In this document: positions 60,533 through 64,000 of the stretch, piece after piece | How the letters are laid out: each line of letters opens with the position of its first letter | Position numbering within the stretch: position 1 is the stretch's first letter | Source: Longitalea luteola | Lineage (GTDB): Bacteria; Bacteroidota; Bacteroidia; Chitinophagales; Chitinophagaceae | Assembly: GCF_017356035.1 (NCBI RefSeq) | Contig: NZ_JAFIQX010000003.1 | Location: 1-64,000, forward strand | Length of the DNA stretch: 64,000 nt | Direction: 5' to 3' | Notes under the pieces: generated by a model | What the model was told of the DNA's origin: nothing | Databases searched by the model: none | What the model saw: the letters and a program-made list of their open reading frames with translations, nothing else | Program-made: the position numbers and the translations under genes

Positions 60533-61906
60533 TTAAAAAAGATACTGATAAACTTCTTCTACCCGGCCCATCGGTACCACTTCAATATTGGCTGCTGATT
60601 TGCTAATTGATCTTTGTCCATACCGGGAAACAATGATCTTTTCAAAGCCCAGCTTTTCGGCTTCTGCTATCCGTTGTTCAACCCGGTGAACGGCCCTTAC
60701 TTCGCCGCTTAACCCTACTTCGCCGGCAAAACAAACATGAGGTGGCAGGGGAACATCTTCATAGGAGCTCAGGAGAGCGCATAAAACGGCCAGATCGATC
60801 GAAGGGTCTTCTACCTTCAGTCCGCCCGCAATGTTCAAAAAAACATCTTTTACGCCGAAATGAAAGCCTCCTTTCTTTTCCAGTACGGCCAATAGTAACT
60901 GTAAACGCCGCAGATCAAAGCCTGAAACGGTTCGTTGCGGGGTGCCATAGACTGATTGCGTGACCAGCGCCTGCACTTCAATGAGCAACGGACGCATACC
61001 TTCGATAGTGGCGGCAATGGCTATGCCGCTTAAGCGGTCTTCTTTTTGCGTCATCAGGATTTCGCTGGGGTTATTAACGCCGCGCATGCCGGCTCCTGTC
61101 ATTTCATAAATGCCCAGTTCCGAAGTGCTGCCGAACCGGTTCTTGATGGTTCGCAGTATGCGATAGGCATAATGGCGGTCACCCTCGAACTGTAACACAG
61201 TATCGACCATATGCTCCAGTATCTTGGGACCGGCAATGCTGCCGTCCTTTGTAATATGACCTATCAGGAACACGGGTGTATTCGTTTCTTTTGCAAAGCG
61301 CTGGAACTCTGCTGCTGATTCCCTGATCTGGGATATGCTTCCCGGTGACGAATCGATGTAGGGTGATTGAATGGTCTGAATAGAGTCCACTATGACGAGG
61401 TGTGGTTTTAATTTTTTGATCTCCTGGAAAATAGTCTGCGTTAACGTTTCTGTAAGAAGGTAAAAATTATCATTGCGGATGTTCAGGCGATCGGCGCGCA
61501 TCTTTATCTGCTGTTCGCTTTCTTCTCCGCTGATATATAATACAGTTTTATCCTGTAGTTGTAATCCGTTTTGTAAAAACAGGGTCGATTTGCCAATGCC
61601 AGGCTCACCTGCGATCAATACAATGCTGCCAGGCACAATACCGCCGCCCAATACTCTGTTCAGTTCTGCGTCTGATGTAGTGATACGTACCTGCTCGCTG
61701 CTGGTGATGGTATGTAATGCAATGGTGCGGATAGATTTTGATTCTTCGTGATAATCATCCCAGCCATTTTCTTTCTTCAGGGAAGGTTTTGAAATTACTT
61801 CTTCAACAAATGTATTCCAGGTATTACATGAAGGACATTTTCCAAGCCATTTCGCGCTTTCATATCCACAATTCGAACAAAAGAATGCTGTTTTAACTTT
61901 AGCCAT
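60533..61906 (-). CDS. radA: DNA repair protein RadA (Sms)
   Basis: This 457-residue protein has the full RadA layout: N-terminal zinc finger (FFCSNCGYESAKWLGKCPSCNTW), RecA-like ATPase with Walker A GEPGIGKST (residues 100-108) and Walker B LVIVDSIQT, the RadA-specific KNRFG motif near residue 257, and a Lon-protease-like C-terminal domain without a catalytic Ser. It drives branch migration at recombination intermediates and helps natural transformation. comF follows on the same strand, which fits joint action in DNA uptake and recombination. Confidence 0.96.
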   Translation of the reverse strand: MAKVKTAFFCSNCGYESAKWLGKCPSCNTWNTFVEEVISKPSLKKENGWDDYHEESKSIRTIALHTITSSEQVRITTSDAELNRVLGGGIVPGSIVLIAGEPGIGKSTLFLQNGLQLQDKTVLYISGEESEQQIKMRADRLNIRNDNFYLLTETLTQTIFQEIKKLKPHLVIVDSIQTIQSPYIDSSPGSISQIRESAAEFQRFAKETNTPVFLIGHITKDGSIAGPKILEHMVDTVLQFEGDRHYAYRILRTIKNRFGSTSELGIYEMTGAGMRGVNNPSEILMTQKEDRLSGIAIAATIEGMRPLLIEVQALVTQSVYGTPQRTVSGFDLRRLQLLLAVLEKKGGFHFGVKDVFLNIAGGLKVEDPSIDLAVLCALLSSYEDVPLPPHVCFAGEVGLSGEVRAVHRVEQRIAEAEKLGFEKIIVSRYGQRSISKSAANIEVVPMGRVEEVYQYLF

Positions 61907-62523
61907 GCGATAAAGTTAATAAAAAGTGCAGCGGTTATTAAAACAGTGCACTCAAAACAGTTGTTGTTAATAATGGAGTAGTTGGGATGATCACGTTTTT
62001 TGAGCTTTTATTGATGATGGTGAAAAGAAGGGCTTTTAAAAACTGCGCTTACAGTGACTGATAGTTGATGACCGGTTAAGTGAACCTCTGCTATTTAAGT
62101 TGTTAAAATTTGCGGAAAAAGTGGTAGAAAAGCGGTTCGAACCAGGTACTTTTTTATAAAAGTAAAAAGGCCAACATTGCTGTTGACCCTTTACTTACTA
62201 ACCCATTAAATTCTTGCACTAAATTACAAATAAGCGCCACATAACAAAATTATTTTTTGGGGTTGTGAATAAATTTCAACCCGTATTAAGGGATTAGCGG
62301 GTTTAGCTATTTAACGTTATAATGCCTTGATAATCAAATTTTAATATAATTTTAAGAGAATTGAGAAAGTCTCTGTGATAAAATGTCAGCCCACTGCGAT
62401 TAAACGTAATTTGGGTGACAAAACGGCCCCTGATTTCTGCCGAAAAATGGCGTAAAAACTACTCAAATTATTTGGTAACTGATTTGATAGATTATTGTTA
62501 TTAATAAAAAAAGAGTACGAAAA
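61907..62523. other. Long intergenic region between radA and the YugP-type gene
   Basis: These 617 bp lie between divergent genes. A hairpin terminator for the minus strand sits at 62155-62200, although no gene precedes it on that strand. No ORF is supported. A GGTTCGAACC motif at 62131-62140 resembles a tRNA T-loop, but no acceptor or anticodon stem can be found. Confidence 0.45.
62155..62200 (-). terminator. Isolated hairpin terminator, minus strand
   Basis: AGTAAAAAGGCCAACA pairs imperfectly with TGTTGACCCTTTACTT around TTGC. On the minus strand the arm ends in CTTTTTACTTTTATA. Confidence 0.5.
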
Positions 62524-63213
62524 ATGACACCATCTATTTTAATTATTTCGATCCTGTTTTTAGTGATCAGTTTGCTGGTGTCCGGTGTGCTTAAAGGCAA
62601 ATTTGCAAAGTACAGCCGGGTGCCCTTGTCAGCCGGTTTAACAGGTAGAGAAGTAGCCATGAAGATGTTACAGGAGAATGGTATATATGACGTTAAGGTT
62701 GTATCAACCAATGGCTTCCTGAGCGACCACTATGACCCGGTTTCCAGAACGGTTAATTTAAGTGAGGACGTATATAATGGTATATCAGTGGCTTCTGCGG
62801 CCGTGGCGGCCCATGAATGCGGTCACGCCGTGCAACACGCCACTGCTTATCAATGGTTAACCCTGCGCAGCAAGCTGGTGCCGGTAGTTATGTTCAGCTC
62901 TGGCATTGTGCAGTGGATCCTGCTGTTCGGGGTAATTATGGTGAACGCCTTCCCGGCATTACTGTTGATAGGTATCGTTCTTTTTGGTCTAACTACCTTA
63001 TTTTCAGTAATTACGCTGCCGGTTGAGCTGGATGCCAGCAGAAGGGCATTAGCCTGGTTAAATCGCACGAATATTACCAATAGCAGGGAATACCCGCAGG
63101 CAAAAGACGCGCTTAAATGGGCTGCTTTAACGTATGTAGTAGCTGCCCTGGCTTCTATCGCCACTTTGGTACAATATATATTTATATTCCTGGGTGGAAG
63201 GAACAGGGAGTAA
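62524..63213 (+). CDS. YugP-type neutral zinc metallopeptidase
   Basis: This 229-residue inner-membrane protein has TM1 at residues 3-22, the zinc motif HECGH at 97-101 (in AHECGHAVQHA), two central helices (residues 120-165) and a C-terminal helix (AALTYVVAALASIATLVQYIFIFL). It matches the YugP family (PF04298): KFAKYSRVPLSAGLTGREVAMKML, and LPVELDASRRALAWL after TM3. The family is predicted to cleave membrane or exported proteins; no substrate is known. A heptamer array begins at its stop codon and a terminator lies about 160 bp further on. Confidence 0.95.
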   Translation: MTPSILIISILFLVISLLVSGVLKGKFAKYSRVPLSAGLTGREVAMKMLQENGIYDVKVVSTNGFLSDHYDPVSRTVNLSEDVYNGISVASAAVAAHECGHAVQHATAYQWLTLRSKLVPVVMFSSGIVQWILLFGVIMVNAFPALLLIGIVLFGLTTLFSVITLPVELDASRRALAWLNRTNITNSREYPQAKDALKWAALTYVVAALASIATLVQYIFIFLGGRNRE

Positions 63214-63262
63214 GGCGCAACGCTGAAGGCTGAAGGCTGAATTCGAGCGGCGCAAGGTACTT
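63210..63262. repeat. Short heptamer array and partial core, third composite copy
   Basis: Four heptamers (GTAAGGC, GCAACGC, TGAAGGC, TGAAGGC) begin at the YugP stop codon. TGAATTCGAGCGGCGCAAGG follows, a shortened version of the core at 59710. The CCATTCA part is missing. Confidence 0.7.
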
Positions 63263-63371
63263 AATGCCAGGCATTTAAAGTGATAACAAAGACAAGGTTG
63301 AAAATTAAAAACATTCGATACTAAACCAGACCAGGTTTTTAAGTTGCCCATTTCCTTTAGGGATAGGGGGT

Positions 63372-63405
63372 ACCCCGTTCGCCGGCTGGCAGACGGGGTT
63401 TTTTT
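63372..63405 (+). terminator. Terminator after the YugP-type gene
   Basis: ACCCCGT pairs with ACGGGGT around a 14-base loop, followed by seven T. Confidence 0.8.
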
Positions 63406-63652
63406 ATTGCTGTTGGCACTTTACTGTAAGAACATTAAGTGGTTATGGAAAAAAGTAAGGCGTTAAAACAGGGCAGAATGAGTGGCGCTCAAGGTAATTT
63501 GGGGTTTTTGGCTGCACACTTATTGGCAATAACTACACGGTTATTGGCAAAACTGCGCACTTACCAATTTTTACTTTGCCGTATGTGTTTTAAAAATAAT
63601 TTTGACTCGTCTGATTCACTTTTTTCCCTACGCCTTTCTGGTTTTATATTAC

Positions 63653-63682
63653 GATCGGGCAATTTCTTGCCCGATCCTTTTT
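63653..63682 (+). terminator. Strong terminator with no assigned gene
   Basis: GATCGGGCAA pairs perfectly with TTGCCCGATC around four bases, followed by CTTTTTAT. The previous plus-strand gene already has a terminator 250 bp upstream. Confidence 0.8.
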
Positions 63683-63829
63683 ATCCTTTAGTCTACAGTC
63701 GCTATTTACCCAATCTAGAATTTTGCAATTTATACAGCAGTATGAGTAACGCGTCCGAACAGAATGTACGTTCTGAAAGGTACATTTCTTCGGATCTGTG
63801 CCCAACCTGCTCCAGGCCTGCTTCGGGAT

Positions 63830-63895
63830 TTGTTCGGGATTTCCCGAAGAAATGCCGGCGTTTCCCCAAGGAAGACCCGAAGAAATCCCGAACAA
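63830..63895. repeat. Perfect 14-bp inverted repeat with nested dyad
   Basis: TTGTTCGGGATTTC (63830-63843) is repeated in reverse complement at 63882-63895, 38 bp apart. A nested CTTCGGGA/TCCCGAAG pair occupies 63821-63849. CAGAATGTACGTTCTG at 63760-63775 is an imperfect palindrome. Confidence 0.75.
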
Positions 63896-64000
63896 GTCGG
63901 ATGTAATGTCTTGAAAATCAGCAATCAACAAGTGCATAAAACGGGAACGCCAGCTTAGGTGGTTGGTAATTAACTGTATATCCTGTATACTGAGACCCAG

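Larger units (their letters stand above)
63406..64000. other. Terminal non-coding region
   Basis: No gene can be supported. A plus-strand ORF of 155 codons (63439-63906) has no family features; a 55-codon internal start at 63742 reads MSNASEQNVRSERY... with a CPTC motif but is also unsupported. The region contains a strong terminator and an inverted repeat listed separately. Confidence 0.5.

Noticed and set aside
62100-62160. tRNA suggested by GGTTCGAACC
   Set aside because: No acceptor stem, D arm or anticodon arm can be placed around it.
11446-63262. CRISPR array interpretation of the short repeats
   Set aside because: Unit length is 7-8 bp with no unique spacers of constant length, and no cas gene is present.
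63439-63906. 155-residue ORF at the right edge
   Set aside because: No family resemblance, it runs through a strong terminator and an inverted repeat, and has no plausible ribosome-binding site.

Overview
The window looks like chromosomal DNA of a Bacteroidota bacterium, most likely family Chitinophagaceae (Chitinophaga/Niastella-like). The support is the gene content (TamB next to a lipoprotein-type TamL, a PorT-like beta-barrel, RicT beside the DNA polymerase III delta-prime gene, many PAS/phytochrome-type histidine kinases), promoters of the Bacteroidota form TTTG-N18/19-TAnnTTTG, and mostly weak Shine-Dalgarno sequences. The genus is inference. I see no rRNA, tRNA, CRISPR array or prophage. 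The only mobile-element trace is the start of an ISAon1-like transposase gene cut by the left edge.

Layout. 1-3.9 kb: transposase fragment, then small stress-type proteins (DUF6496 histone-like, DUF2383 four-helix, lmo0937-type membrane peptide) and a BrkB/YihY membrane protein. 4-14.3 kb: envelope biogenesis (tamB-tamL overlapping, a convergent AsmA-like protein, a small outer-membrane barrel). 14.4-29.4 kb: a signalling block with rpoN, a sigma-54 activator and two PAS/receiver kinases on the minus strand, then a CHASE3 kinase, two single-domain receivers, an OmpR-type regulator with its HAMP kinase, small stress membrane proteins, and a lone divergent GAPDH. 29.8-41.6 kb: metabolism (ilvE, PLP decarboxylase, acyl-CoA ligase, serC with DUF1015, phospholipase C-like, DUF502). 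41.8-48.7 kb: a TetR-TolC-adaptor-RND efflux operon with a near-perfect promoter. 48.8-64 kb: M16 peptidase, AIM24, Bax-inhibitor-1-like, ricT, holB, glutathione peroxidase, beta-helix lipoprotein, comF, radA, YugP-type protease.

The most unusual signal is not a gene. At least a dozen gaps carry short arrays of degenerate 7-bp or 8-bp words kept in strict register (up to 19 consecutive heptamers) with a locus-specific vocabulary. Several consist of two inverted halves, two or three share a common ~50-bp core, one carries a 20-bp perfect palindrome, and one lies inside the holB coding sequence. They create long false N-terminal extensions of real genes; starts have been corrected here accordingly.

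Working links: RpoN and the NtrC-like activator with the neighbouring kinases form a plausible sigma-54 signalling unit; TamB, TamL, the AsmA-like protein and the barrel form an outer-membrane assembly/lipid-handling neighbourhood; the efflux operon is probably autoregulated by its TetR protein. Coordinates of small sites were counted by eye and may be off by one or two bases.
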